A stretch of 64,000 bases of DNA from Arthrobacter sp. SLBN-112 (GTDB lineage Bacteria; Actinomycetota; Actinomycetes; Actinomycetales; Micrococcaceae), in the NCBI RefSeq assembly GCF_030944625.1, contig NZ_JAUSXY010000001.1:2666001-2730000 (forward strand). Direction: 5' to 3'. The position numbers were made by a program, and so were the translations under genes. The notes below the pieces were generated by a model. That model ran no database searches and had not been told where the DNA came from. It saw only the letters and a list, made by a program, of their open reading frames with translations. Shown here in pieces: positions 29,241 to 37,647 of the stretch. The number at the start of each line of letters is the position of its first letter. Positions within the stretch are counted from its first letter, which is position 1.

Positions 29241-30521
29241 ATGGCTCGGATTGGCGAGAGCACTGATCTGCTGAAGTGCTCTTTCTGCGGAAAGAGCCAG
29301 AAGCAGGTCCGCAAGCTCATTGCCGGGCCCGGTGTCTACATCTGCGATGAATGCATCGAGTTATGCAACGAAATCATTGAAGAGGAACTCGCCGAGGTCG
29401 CGGACCTCGGCAGCTTCGAACTTCCCAAACCGCGGGAGATCTTCGACTTCCTGCAGGAATACGTCATTGGCCAGGAGCCCGCCAAGCGTTCCCTCGCCGT
29501 CGCGGTCTACAACCACTACAAACGAATCCAGGCCGGGCACGCGCCCAAGTCCGGGAGCCTTGGCGACGCCGGGCACCACGACGACGTGGAAATCGCCAAA
29601 TCAAACATCCTCCTCATTGGACCCACCGGCTGTGGCAAGACCTACCTTGCACAGACGCTTGCCCGGCGCCTGAACGTCCCGTTCGCCGTGGCAGATGCCA
29701 CCGCCCTCACCGAGGCCGGCTACGTCGGCGAAGACGTGGAGAACATCCTCCTCAAGCTCATCCAGGCCGCTGACTACGACGTCAAGAAGGCCGAGCAGGG
29801 CATCATCTACATAGATGAAATCGACAAGATCTCGCGCAAGAGCGAAAACCCTTCCATCACCCGGGACGTGTCCGGCGAGGGCGTCCAGCAGGCCCTCCTG
29901 AAAATCTTGGAAGGTACGGTGGCGTCGGTGCCGCCGCAGGGCGGCCGAAAGCATCCGCACCAGGAATTCATCCAGATCGACACCACGAACGTCCTGTTCA
30001 TTGTGGCCGGTGCGTTTGCCGGGCTGGAGGAGATCATCGGCTCCCGCTCCGGGCGCAAGGGCATCGGCTTCGGCGCCCCCCTCAATGAGGCCAGCAAGAA
30101 GGTTGACTCTTACGGCGAGGTCATGCCGGAGGACCTGCTGAAGTTTGGACTGATCCCCGAATTCATCGGCAGGCTTCCCGTCATCACCACGGTCTCCAAC
30201 CTGGACCGTGACGCCCTGATCCAGATTCTCTCGACCCCCAAGAACGCCCTGGTGAAGCAGTACCAGAAGATGTTCCAGATCGATGGCGTGGACCTGCTGT
30301 TCGACGACACTGCCCTGGATGCCATCGCGGAGCAGGCCCTTGAGCGCGGGACCGGCGCCCGCGGCCTCCGTGCCATCCTGGAGGAAGTCCTGCTTCCGGT
30401 GATGTTCGATCTGCCAAGCCGCGAGGACGTTGCCAGCGTGGTCATCACCGAAGACGTGGTGCTGCGGGGCGCCGAACCCACCCTGATTCCGCACGCGGCC
30501 AAGCGCCGCAAGTCTGCCTGA
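29241..30521 (+). CDS. clpX: ATP-dependent Clp protease ATP-binding subunit ClpX
   Basis: 426 aa. The N-terminal zinc domain has C-S-F-C and C-D-E-C. The AAA+ module shows Walker A G-P-T-G-C-G-K-T, the pore loop G-Y-V-G, Walker [10 protein letters not shown] and the R-K-G-I-G-F segment. It unfolds substrates and feeds them to ClpP1P2. AAGGGG lies 6-11 nt before the ATG. The length is normal. A DsbA-like gene follows within 13 nt. Confidence 0.97.
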   Translation: MARIGESTDLLKCSFCGKSQKQVRKLIAGPGVYICDECIELCNEIIEEELAEVADLGSFELPKPREIFDFLQEYVIGQEPAKRSLAVAVYNHYKRIQAGHAPKSGSLGDAGHHDDVEIAKSNILLIGPTGCGKTYLAQTLARRLNVPFAVADATALTEAGYVGEDVENILLKLIQAADYDVKKAEQGIIYIDEIDKISRKSENPSITRDVSGEGVQQALLKILEGTVASVPPQGGRKHPHQEFIQIDTTNVLFIVAGAFAGLEEIIGSRSGRKGIGFGAPLNEASKKVDSYGEVMPEDLLKFGLIPEFIGRLPVITTVSNLDRDALIQILSTPKNALVKQYQKMFQIDGVDLLFDDTALDAIAEQALERGTGARGLRAILEEVLLPVMFDLPSREDVASVVITEDVVLRGAEPTLIPHAAKRRKSA

Positions 30522-30534
30522 CCGAGAGGACACC

Positions 30535-31149
30535 GTGACTGCACCCGCCAAGAACAAAGCCGACTTCTGGTTCGACCCCCTGTGCCCGTTCGCGTGGATT
30601 ACGTCCCGCTGGATTGGCGAGGTGGAAGCCGTCCGTGACATCGAGACCGAATGGCACGTGATGAGCCTCGCCGTGCTAAACGAGGGCCGCGACCTTGAGC
30701 CGTCCTACCGGGAATCCATGGACAACGCCTGGGGCATGGTCCGCGTGATCATTGCCGCCCGGGAAGAGCATGGCCCCCAGGTCATCAAGCCGCTCTACGA
30801 CGCCATGGGAACCCTGATTCACGACCGTGGCGAGAAGGACCGCTCGGAGGTCATTGCCAAGGCCCTCGCCGAATGCGGCCTCCCGGAGTCCCTGGCCGAC
30901 GCCGCAACCACTGACGCCTATGACGCCCTACTCCGGGCCAGCCACGACAAAGGCATTTCCCTGGTGGGCCAGGATGTCGGAACCCCGGTGGTTGCGTTCA
31001 ATGGAACAGCGTTCTTCGGACCCGTGCTGACCCGCATTCCCCGCGGCGAGGTAGCGGGCAAGTTGTGGGACGCCACCACGGCAATCGCCGGGTACCCGCA
31101 CTTCTTCGAACTGAAGCGCAGCCGCACTGAAAGCCCCGAATTCGACTAG
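30535..31149 (+). CDS. DsbA-family protein, Rv2466c-like (mycothiol-dependent reductase group)
   Basis: 204 aa. The sequence follows the mycobacterial Rv2466c pattern closely from memory: D-F-W-F-D-P-L-C at the N-terminus, S-R-W-I, V-G-x-D-V-G-T-P, F-F-G-P-V-L, and the end P-H-F-F-E-L-K-R. The active-site motif is C17-P-F-A20 where Rv2466c has C-P-W-C, so the resolving Cys is replaced by Ala; a monothiol mechanism with mycothiol is an inference. It starts 13 nt after clpX with AGAGGA upstream and is probably in the same transcript. Confidence 0.82.
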   Translation: MTAPAKNKADFWFDPLCPFAWITSRWIGEVEAVRDIETEWHVMSLAVLNEGRDLEPSYRESMDNAWGMVRVIIAAREEHGPQVIKPLYDAMGTLIHDRGEKDRSEVIAKALAECGLPESLADAATTDAYDALLRASHDKGISLVGQDVGTPVVAFNGTAFFGPVLTRIPRGEVAGKLWDATTAIAGYPHFFELKRSRTESPEFD

Positions 31150-31168
31150 GCGCTTATCGACAGCACGC

Positions 31169-31216
31169 CAAGGGCCCCGGGGGAACTACATGACAGTAGT
31201 TCCCCCGGGGCCCTTG
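31169..31216 (+). terminator. 21-bp stem terminator after clpX / Rv2466c-like gene
   Basis: Perfect 21-base arms (31169-31189 with 31196-31216) around a 6-nt ATGACA loop. There is no U-tract, as is common for actinobacterial terminators. Confidence 0.8.
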
Positions 31217-31421
31217 CACGTGGACCGGGGCGGGAGAACAATGGTTCTTACCCACTTCGAAAGAAGCGGGACGCAGGAACCAAAGATTCAGTGATATGCA
31301 ATTTCGACGCAGCCATCGGCGAAGTCGAATGCAAGCTACCAGTGACGGTGTAGTAAGACCTGGAAACTCAGCGGATCCTGCCAGACCATTGGAAAAACGT
31401 CACCAGATGGCCGAAAAAGTC

Positions 31422-31457
31422 GAAGCCCCACCAACGGCAAAACGCTGATGGGGCTTC
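31422..31457 (-). terminator. terminator of valS
   Basis: A 12-bp stem (31422-31433 with 31446-31457, one G-T pair), about 50 nt past the valS stop on the minus strand. The upstream plus-strand AAAAAG provides a short U-run for the minus transcript. Confidence 0.7.
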
Positions 31458-31508
31458 CCCTTTGCCTAAAACGGCCGCCGGGCGCAGGGCCGGCTTCCGG
31501 CCGGCCGG

Positions 31509-34130
31509 TCAGGCCTTGGCGGGCTCGTCGCTCGCGGCGAGGGCAACATCGGTCACCGCAAGGTCCCCGTCACCCACCACCAAGGTAATTTCCCGGGCGT
31601 TCGATGCCGCCTTCAAATCCGCCAGCCCGGCCTGCAGTTGCGCCGTCAGGGCCTCCGCGGCAGTGATCGTAGCTGACAGCACCTCCGTCCGCTGCTTGAC
31701 CTTCGCCTCGGACTTGGCCTTGCGGACGCCGCTGAGGGCAATCCCCACGGTTGCCAGCATGGTGGTGTCACCGCCGGGAATCTCCAGCGCCGAAGGCCAG
31801 GCGGCCCGGTGCACGGAGCCGCTGCGCCACCAGCTCCAGACTTCCTCCGTGGCGAACGGCAGGAAGGGGGCAAAGAGCCGCAGCAGGGCATCCAAGGTGG
31901 TGGCCAGGGCGGCCAGCACCGATGCCTGCTCCGATTCGCCGGCGGCACCGTAGGCGCGGTCCTTGATCAGTTCCACGTAGTCGTCCGTGAACTGCCAGAA
32001 GAACGATTCCGTGAGCTGCAGGGCGCGGGCGTAGTCGTAGTTCTCAAACGCCTTTGTGGACTGGGCAACGACGTCGGCCAGTTGCGCCAGTAGCGCGCGG
32101 TCCAGCGGGTTGGTCAGTACCGAAAGGTCGTCCGAGAGGACGGAGTTTTCGGTGGCACCCAGGTTCAGCACGAACTTGGAGGCGTTCAGCAGCTTGATGG
32201 CCAGGCGCCGGCCGATCTTCATCTGGGCAATCTCATAGGCGGTGTCGGCCCCGAGCCGCGCCGAGGCAGCCCAGTAACGGACGGCATCCGAGCCGTACTC
32301 ATTGAGCACATCGGTGGGGACTACCACGTTGCCCTTGGACTTGGACATCTTCTTGCGGTCCGGGTCCAGGATCCAGCCGGAAATGGCGGCGTGCTTCCAG
32401 GGCGCACTCTTCTGGAGGGCATCGGCGCGGACCGCGGAGGAGAACAGCCAGGTACGGATGATGTCGTGGCCCTGGGGGCGGAGGTCGAACGGGTACACCT
32501 TCGCGAAGAGGTCCTCGTCCCGGCTCCAGCCGCCCACGATCTGCGGGGTCAGGGATGAGGTGGCCCACGTGTCCAGGACATCGGCATCGCCGGTGAAGCC
32601 GTTGGGCTGGTCACGCTGCGCTTCCTCGAAGCCCGGGGCGGCGTCCGCTGCCGGGTCCACGGGGAGCATGGTGTCCGAGGGGAGGACGGGGTTGTCGTAG
32701 TCCGGGTTGCCTTGCCCGTCCAGCGGGTACCAGACGGGAATGGGCACGCCGAAGAAGCGCTGCCGGGAGACCAGCCAGTCGCCGTTCAGGCCGGCGATCC
32801 AGTTCTCGTAGCGGGAGCGCATGAAGGACGGGTGGAAGTCGATCTCCTTGCCGCGGCCGATCAGGCGTTCGCGGCGGTCCTCATCGCGGCCGCCGTTGCG
32901 GATGTACCACTGGCGGGAGGTCACCACTTCCAGCGGCTTGTCGCCCTTTTCGAAGAAGTTCACCGGGTGGGTGATCTTCTTGGGTTCGCCGTCCAGCAGG
33001 TCAGCGTCCTTGAGCAGTTCCACCACGGCCTCCTTCGCGGAGAAGGCGGTCTTGCCGGCAATCGCGGCGTACGCTTCCTTGCCGGACTCGCTGGTGATCC
33101 ACTCAGGGGTCTCGGCGATGATGCGGCCGTCACGGCCCATAATGGCGCGTGTGGGCAGCTGCAGTTCGCGCCACCAGGTGACATCGGTCAAGTCGCCGAA
33201 GGTACACACCATGGCGATACCCGAGCCCTTGTCCGCCTTTGCCAGCGGGTGGGCTTTGACTTCCAGTTCGACGCCGAACAGCGGCGACGTCACGGTCTTG
33301 CCGAACAGCGGCTGGTACCGCTCGTCGTCGGGATTTGCCACCAAGGCGGCGCATGCGGCCAGCAACTCCGGACGCGTGGTCTCGATGAAGATCTTTTCGC
33401 CGTCTTCGGTGAAGAAGGGGTAGCGGTAGTAGGCGCCAGGGACTTCTCGGTCCTCCAGCTCGGCCTGGGCCACGGCCGTGCGGAACGTTACGTCCCACAG
33501 GGTGGGGGCCTCGGCCATGTACGCGTCCCCGGCGGCCAGGTTGGCCAGGAACGCGCGCTGGGACACGGCACGGGACGTGTCATCGATGGTGCGGTACGTC
33601 AGGTCCCAGTCAACGGACAGGCCCAGGGTCTGGAACAGGTTCTCGAAGACCTTCTCGTCCTCAACGGCGAGTTCCTCGCAGAGTTCGATGAAGTTCTGGC
33701 GGGACACGACATCGAAGTCCCGCTGGTTCTTGGCGGGCTGGGCCGGCGGCCGGTAGTCGGCGTTGTACGGAATGGCGGGGTCGCACCGCACGCCGTAGTA
33801 GTTCTGCACCCGGCGCTCGGTGGGCAGGCCGTTGTCGTCCCAGCCCATGGGGTAGAAGACGTTCTTGCCCGTCATGCGCATGTAGCGGGCCTGCACGTCC
33901 GTCTGGGTGAAGGAGAACATGTGCCCCACATGCAGGGAGCCCGATGCGGTGGGCGGGGGAGTGTCGATCGAGTAGACCTGCTCCCGGGTGGTGTCGGGGT
34001 TGAACTTGTAGGTTCCTTCGGACAGCCAGCGCCGGGTGAGCGCGGCTTCGAGGCCTTCGAGGGCCGGCTTGTCCGGAACGTTGATGGGGGCGGTGGTGGG
34101 CGTGTCTGTACCCTGCATGTCTTCAGCCAT
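31509..34130 (-). CDS. valS: valine-tRNA ligase
   Basis: 873 aa class I synthetase. The HIGH-type motif is P-T-A-S-G-S-L-H-V-G-H, and KMSKS is intact in K-K-M-S-K-S-K-G-N. The editing (CP1) domain lies between them, and an anticodon-binding domain and short C-terminal arm complete it. It charges tRNA-Val with proofreading of Thr. I see no T-box upstream. Divergent from an SDR gene, with a 162-bp spacer. Confidence 0.96.
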   Translation of the reverse strand: MAEDMQGTDTPTTAPINVPDKPALEGLEAALTRRWLSEGTYKFNPDTTREQVYSIDTPPPTASGSLHVGHMFSFTQTDVQARYMRMTGKNVFYPMGWDDNGLPTERRVQNYYGVRCDPAIPYNADYRPPAQPAKNQRDFDVVSRQNFIELCEELAVEDEKVFENLFQTLGLSVDWDLTYRTIDDTSRAVSQRAFLANLAAGDAYMAEAPTLWDVTFRTAVAQAELEDREVPGAYYRYPFFTEDGEKIFIETTRPELLAACAALVANPDDERYQPLFGKTVTSPLFGVELEVKAHPLAKADKGSGIAMVCTFGDLTDVTWWRELQLPTRAIMGRDGRIIAETPEWITSESGKEAYAAIAGKTAFSAKEAVVELLKDADLLDGEPKKITHPVNFFEKGDKPLEVVTSRQWYIRNGGRDEDRRERLIGRGKEIDFHPSFMRSRYENWIAGLNGDWLVSRQRFFGVPIPVWYPLDGQGNPDYDNPVLPSDTMLPVDPAADAAPGFEEAQRDQPNGFTGDADVLDTWATSSLTPQIVGGWSRDEDLFAKVYPFDLRPQGHDIIRTWLFSSAVRADALQKSAPWKHAAISGWILDPDRKKMSKSKGNVVVPTDVLNEYGSDAVRYWAASARLGADTAYEIAQMKIGRRLAIKLLNASKFVLNLGATENSVLSDDLSVLTNPLDRALLAQLADVVAQSTKAFENYDYARALQLTESFFWQFTDDYVELIKDRAYGAAGESEQASVLAALATTLDALLRLFAPFLPFATEEVWSWWRSGSVHRAAWPSALEIPGGDTTMLATVGIALSGVRKAKSEAKVKQRTEVLSATITAAEALTAQLQAGLADLKAASNAREITLVVGDGDLAVTDVALAASDEPAKA

Positions 34131-34292
34131 TGGGCAATTCTTTCATGCCCGCTCCGATCCCACCCAACCAACCTCGTCCAGCCCGGGCGGCACCGTTCCC
34201 CGGCACTGCTTCCGGACGTGCGGTCCGACCACCCCGGCCCGGCTGTGGTTACGTTTCCGGACGTTCCCCGCTGGTCCCGTTAGGGTTGTGCC

Positions 34293-35051
34293 ATGACTGA
34301 GGACTTGCAGAAAAAGGCAGCACTGGTGACCGGCGCGAGCAGCGGAATCGGGGAAGCGACGGTCCGCGCGCTAAGCGCGGACGGCTGGACGGTCTTCGCC
34401 GTCGCACGCCGCGCCGACCGCCTCGCCGCCCTGGCAGGGGAGACGGGCGCCGTCGCGATCCCTGCTGACATCGCAGAGGACGACGACGTGTCCCGGCTTC
34501 TCGCCCGGGTCACCGAGGCGGGCGGGATCGATACGCTCATCAACATCGCCGGCGGCGCCCGCGGGGCGGATAAGGTGGGCGCCGCCAGCACCGCCGACTG
34601 GGAGTGGATGTTCCGGGTCAACGTCCTTGGAACGATGAAGCTCACCCGCGCCTTCCTGCCGATGCTCCGCGCCACCGGCCGGGGAACAGTGCTCAACCTG
34701 ACTTCCACGGCGGGCCTGGACGCCTACGAGGGTGGCGGAGGGTACAACGCGGCCAAGTTCGGCCAGCACGCCTTGACGAGTGCCCTCCGCCTGGAGGAAG
34801 CGGAGCACAACGTGCGCGTCATCGAGGTGGCGCCGGGCCTGGTGCAGACCGAGGAATTCGCGCTTAACCGCCTGGGCGATGCACAGGCCGCCGGGAAGGT
34901 CTACCAGGGGGTGGAGAAGCCGCTGACCGCCGCGGATGTGGCAGATGTGGTCCGTTACGCGGTATCCGCCCCGCACCACGTCAACCTGGACCAGATCGTC
35001 ATCCGGCCGGTGGCGCAGGCCGCAACCCACAAACTGATCCGGAAGGGCTAG
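34293..35051 (+). CDS. short-chain dehydrogenase/reductase
   Basis: 252 aa classical SDR: cofactor loop T-G-A-S-S-G-I-G, N-I-A-G-G in place of NNAG, catalytic Ser in L-T-S-T-A-G, and Y-N-A-A-K as YxxxK. YdfG-like NADP-dependent 3-hydroxy acid dehydrogenases look similar; the substrate is not assigned. TAGGGT ends 6 nt before the ATG, indicating a leaderless start. The stop overlaps the convergent EEP gene by 4 nt. Confidence 0.88.
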   Translation: MTEDLQKKAALVTGASSGIGEATVRALSADGWTVFAVARRADRLAALAGETGAVAIPADIAEDDDVSRLLARVTEAGGIDTLINIAGGARGADKVGAASTADWEWMFRVNVLGTMKLTRAFLPMLRATGRGTVLNLTSTAGLDAYEGGGGYNAAKFGQHALTSALRLEEAEHNVRVIEVAPGLVQTEEFALNRLGDAQAAGKVYQGVEKPLTAADVADVVRYAVSAPHHVNLDQIVIRPVAQAATHKLIRKG

Positions 35052-36052
35052 GAACCCTTGATGTGCAGGGTGGCCACCACCGCCGCATGGTCAGTGCCCG
35101 GAACCCGCTGGACCGAATAGCCCGAGCCCCGGATGTCCGGGCTGGTCACCAGATGGTCCAGGGTGATGCCGGGCAGCCGGTAGCCGCGCATCGGCCAGGT
35201 GGGCACGAGCCTGCTTCCAAGGGACGCGGCCACGTCCACGAGGGTCCGGCTGCCCCCGGTACCGGCCAGCAGCGACCGGAATTCGTGGTGGTCATAGGTG
35301 GCGTTGAAGTCGCCGGCCAGCAGCAGCGGACCGGCGCCGTTGTCCACTCTCCCCACGGCCGCGAGGTCGCTGCGCCATTGCTGGAGGGCGTCGCCTACGG
35401 GTGCCAAGGTGTGAACGGCTGCTATCCGCAGCGACGTCCCGCTGCCATCTGCAAGCTCAAGACGGGCCACGGGCATGGTGAATTGCGTTCCGGGGAGCAC
35501 GCCGGCCTCCTTGAGCTTGTAGGTTGAGTAGATGGCGGCGCCGCCTGCGCCCTCCCTGGCATGGGCAACCCGGTGGGGGAGCAGTTGGTCCAGTCCAGCC
35601 TCGGTAAGCTTCCGTTCCAGTGCGGGTGTGTATTCCTCCACCGCGAGCAGGTCCACGTGCCGGTCACGGACAAGCTCCACGATGCCGGATGCGTCCGCGC
35701 CGCCCAGTTCCGCGTTGATGGTCATGGCAACCAGCGGGACCGGCGCCGCTGCCTCGGCCGCGGGCTCCCGAATGTCCAACGGAAAAAGCCACAGCGCCTG
35801 GCATCCCAGCAGGACGGCTGCCACAACCTGCTGCCAGCGGCGTCGCCCGGCGAAGGCCAGGACAACTGCGGCCGCTCCGGGGGCGGCGAGCCACGGGGTG
35901 AAGGCCACCAGCTGCACCCCGAGCACCGGCCAGTCTGCGGGTACGGCGCGGACGGCCGAAACCGCCGCCACCGGAAGTGCCACGGGCAGGAACAGCCACC
36001 GGCATGCCGCAGCCGCACGCGCGGCCCCTGCGGAACGCTTCGAAGCTGTCAT
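35048..36052 (-). CDS. membrane-linked endonuclease/exonuclease/phosphatase (EEP) family protein
   Basis: 334 aa. Three hydrophobic helices fill the first 100 residues, followed by an extracytoplasmic EEP domain with V-E-E-Y-T-P, L-L-A-G-D-F-N-A-T and the terminal G-T-D-H-A-A-V. These supply the metal-binding Glu, Asp, Asn and His of DNase I-like phosphoesterases. Substrate (nucleic acid, lipid or sugar phosphate) is unknown. Minus-strand TAGACT lies 6 nt before the ATG. A homologue lies 64 bp upstream. Confidence 0.82.
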   Translation of the reverse strand: MTASKRSAGAARAAAACRWLFLPVALPVAAVSAVRAVPADWPVLGVQLVAFTPWLAAPGAAAVVLAFAGRRRWQQVVAAVLLGCQALWLFPLDIREPAAEAAAPVPLVAMTINAELGGADASGIVELVRDRHVDLLAVEEYTPALERKLTEAGLDQLLPHRVAHAREGAGGAAIYSTYKLKEAGVLPGTQFTMPVARLELADGSGTSLRIAAVHTLAPVGDALQQWRSDLAAVGRVDNGAGPLLLAGDFNATYDHHEFRSLLAGTGGSRTLVDVAASLGSRLVPTWPMRGYRLPGITLDHLVTSPDIRGSGYSVQRVPGTDHAAVVATLHIKGS

Positions 36053-36116
36053 GGAGCGAGTCTAGGCAACATGCCCCCCGTGGTCAGCCCTGGGACGCTG
36101 AGGTTCGGCGGGAATG

Positions 36117-37193
36117 TCAGGATCCGACGCCCAGGGTTGCGATAACGGCGGTGTGGTCCGTCCCAGGAAAACTCACCGTGCTGAAAGCCAGGACCGTGAA
36201 GCCGGGGCCGGCGAGGACATGGTCGATGGCTGTAAAGGCGGGCGCCGGAGCATTTGCCGGCCAGGTGGGTGCCAGTCCCTTGCCGACGGCCTGCGCAGCG
36301 TCAGCCAAACCGGCCGCGAGGATGTTCCGGAACCCGGCATGGTCCTGGCTGGCATTAAAGTCGCCCAGAAGGACATCTCTACTGCCCGGGGGCAGATCCA
36401 GATGCAGGTCTGCCAGCTGCTCGAGTTCGGCGCGCCAGGCTGGTACACGTCCGGGACGCGGGGAATCAACGTGGACAGATGTCAGATAGATGTCTTCGCC
36501 CAAGCCCGGAACGGAGGCAACCGCCCGGGTTTGGTAAAAGGACGTCCCGGTCACGCGGCCCATCGGTTGGAGGGGATAGCGGGAAAAGATTGCGTTGCCG
36601 GTGCCGGCCCCGTCAACGTCGAGGACCCGGTAGGGAAAGTCCGCTTCAATGCCTGCCTCCGCAAGGCTTTCCACCCCTTCTGGCGCCAACTCTGGAAGCG
36701 CCAGGATTTCCACGCCCCAGGCCCGGGCCTGCGCGATTAGCGCGGCCGCGTCAACGCCCTTGGACCCCACGTTCAGCGCCATTACGGTTAGCGGCCGGGC
36801 GGACTTGGCGCCGGAGGCAAAGGCGCTGTGCTGCGCTTCGGCGGCTCTGCGGGGTGATTCGGAGCCTTGGATAATCCGCGGCGCCACCAGCAGCATTTGG
36901 ACAAGCAGGACGCCAACCGTAAGCGTCGCCAGCATCGTGCGCGCAGCTCGTGGCTCCAGCGCCGCGGCGGCAAGAGCTGCGGCCGCCGCTGCCAAAGATG
37001 GGAGCAGGCTCGCCGGGAAGAGGGACAGCAATTGGACCCAGGGGGTGCCGAAGTCTCCTGCAGTGAGACGCAACGCGGTCAGTCCAGCGACCGGCAGCCA
37101 CAGGAGGGCTGCAGCCGACCACAAGGCCCAGGAGCCCGCACGGCGTAGGCGCCCCCCGCGCCCGGCCGGCCCAGACCCGCGGATCTCTTGCAT
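36117..37193 (-). CDS. membrane-linked EEP family protein, paralogue of the next gene
   Basis: 358 aa with the same plan as its neighbour: about three N-terminal membrane helices (to residue about 105), then an EEP domain with M-A-L-N-V, L-P-E-L-A-P, L-L-G-D-F-N-A-S and G-T-D-H-T-A-V. Sequence outside the motifs has diverged, so the pair is an old tandem duplication. The start at 37193 has no strong SD. Both are likely in one minus-strand unit. Confidence 0.82.
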   Translation of the reverse strand: MQEIRGSGPAGRGGRLRRAGSWALWSAAALLWLPVAGLTALRLTAGDFGTPWVQLLSLFPASLLPSLAAAAAALAAAALEPRAARTMLATLTVGVLLVQMLLVAPRIIQGSESPRRAAEAQHSAFASGAKSARPLTVMALNVGSKGVDAAALIAQARAWGVEILALPELAPEGVESLAEAGIEADFPYRVLDVDGAGTGNAIFSRYPLQPMGRVTGTSFYQTRAVASVPGLGEDIYLTSVHVDSPRPGRVPAWRAELEQLADLHLDLPPGSRDVLLGDFNASQDHAGFRNILAAGLADAAQAVGKGLAPTWPANAPAPAFTAIDHVLAGPGFTVLAFSTVSFPGTDHTAVIATLGVGS

Positions 37194-37357
37194 CTGTCCA
37201 TTATTCGAGCCCCAGTTCCGGCATCATAGAGGGAAACCCCTAATGCGGCCCGCGACTTCCCTCCTGCGGTGCTAAGGGAACCCGATATGTCCGCGGCTCG
37301 GATACGTAGGTGTGGGACTTCCGACGCGCGGAATGGCACTGGACGCGACGGAAATAG

Positions 37358-37363
37358 TAGACT
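37358..37363 (+). promoter_or_regulatory. candidate -10 element for the ileS leader
   Basis: TAGACT, the same hexamer type as at several other genes here. Transcription would begin near 37370, just before the T-box stem I. The -35 region (near 37334) matches consensus poorly. Confidence 0.4.
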
Positions 37364-37627
37364 GGCCTGTGGCTATGACCCGGCAATCACCGGTGAGCTT
37401 CCGGAAGAACCCGCTGCCGCCCGTCCAGGGCCGGCCGCGTCAGTAGAACCGGACGGGTAAGCCCGTCACAGCAGTTAACGAGAGGCCGGTGCGGCGCCCG
37501 TTCCGCGAGGGACACGCAGCGCCGGTAAGTGAGGTGGTACCGCGGTGAGCGTGCAGTCCCAGGGCGGCACGGACGCCGTCCTCGCATCCTGAACGGAACA
37601 GCCGGCCTGCGCCGGAGGTTCACCGCG
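37364..37627 (+). promoter_or_regulatory. T-box riboswitch (tRNA-Ile sensing) upstream of ileS
   Basis: The conserved T-box core GGTGGTACCGCGG is at 37532-37544; its TGGT pairs with the tRNA-Ile ACCA end. A candidate ATC isoleucine specifier occurs in CCGGCAATCACCGG (37380-37395), in a short stem I like that of actinobacterial ileS T-boxes. Bases 37541-37550 can pair with 37618-37627, next to GGAGG at 37614-37618. That fits translational control, in which uncharged tRNA frees the initiation region. No U-tract terminator is present. Confidence 0.85.
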
Positions 37628-37647
37628 CCCAACCCAGGATGTCGAAC

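Larger units (their letters stand above)
31150..31508. other. intergenic region between the Rv2466c-like gene and valS
   Basis: 359 bp with no gene-like open frame. It holds a strong hairpin at 31169-31216 and another at 31422-31457. The segment between (31217-31421) is less GC-rich than its flanks, and I see no RNA gene, repeat or promoter that I can support there. Confidence 0.6.

Noticed and set aside
31217..31421. Possible small RNA between the two terminators
   Set aside because: The patch is less GC-rich than its flanks, but no promoter or stable fold was convincing by eye. RNA-seq would decide.
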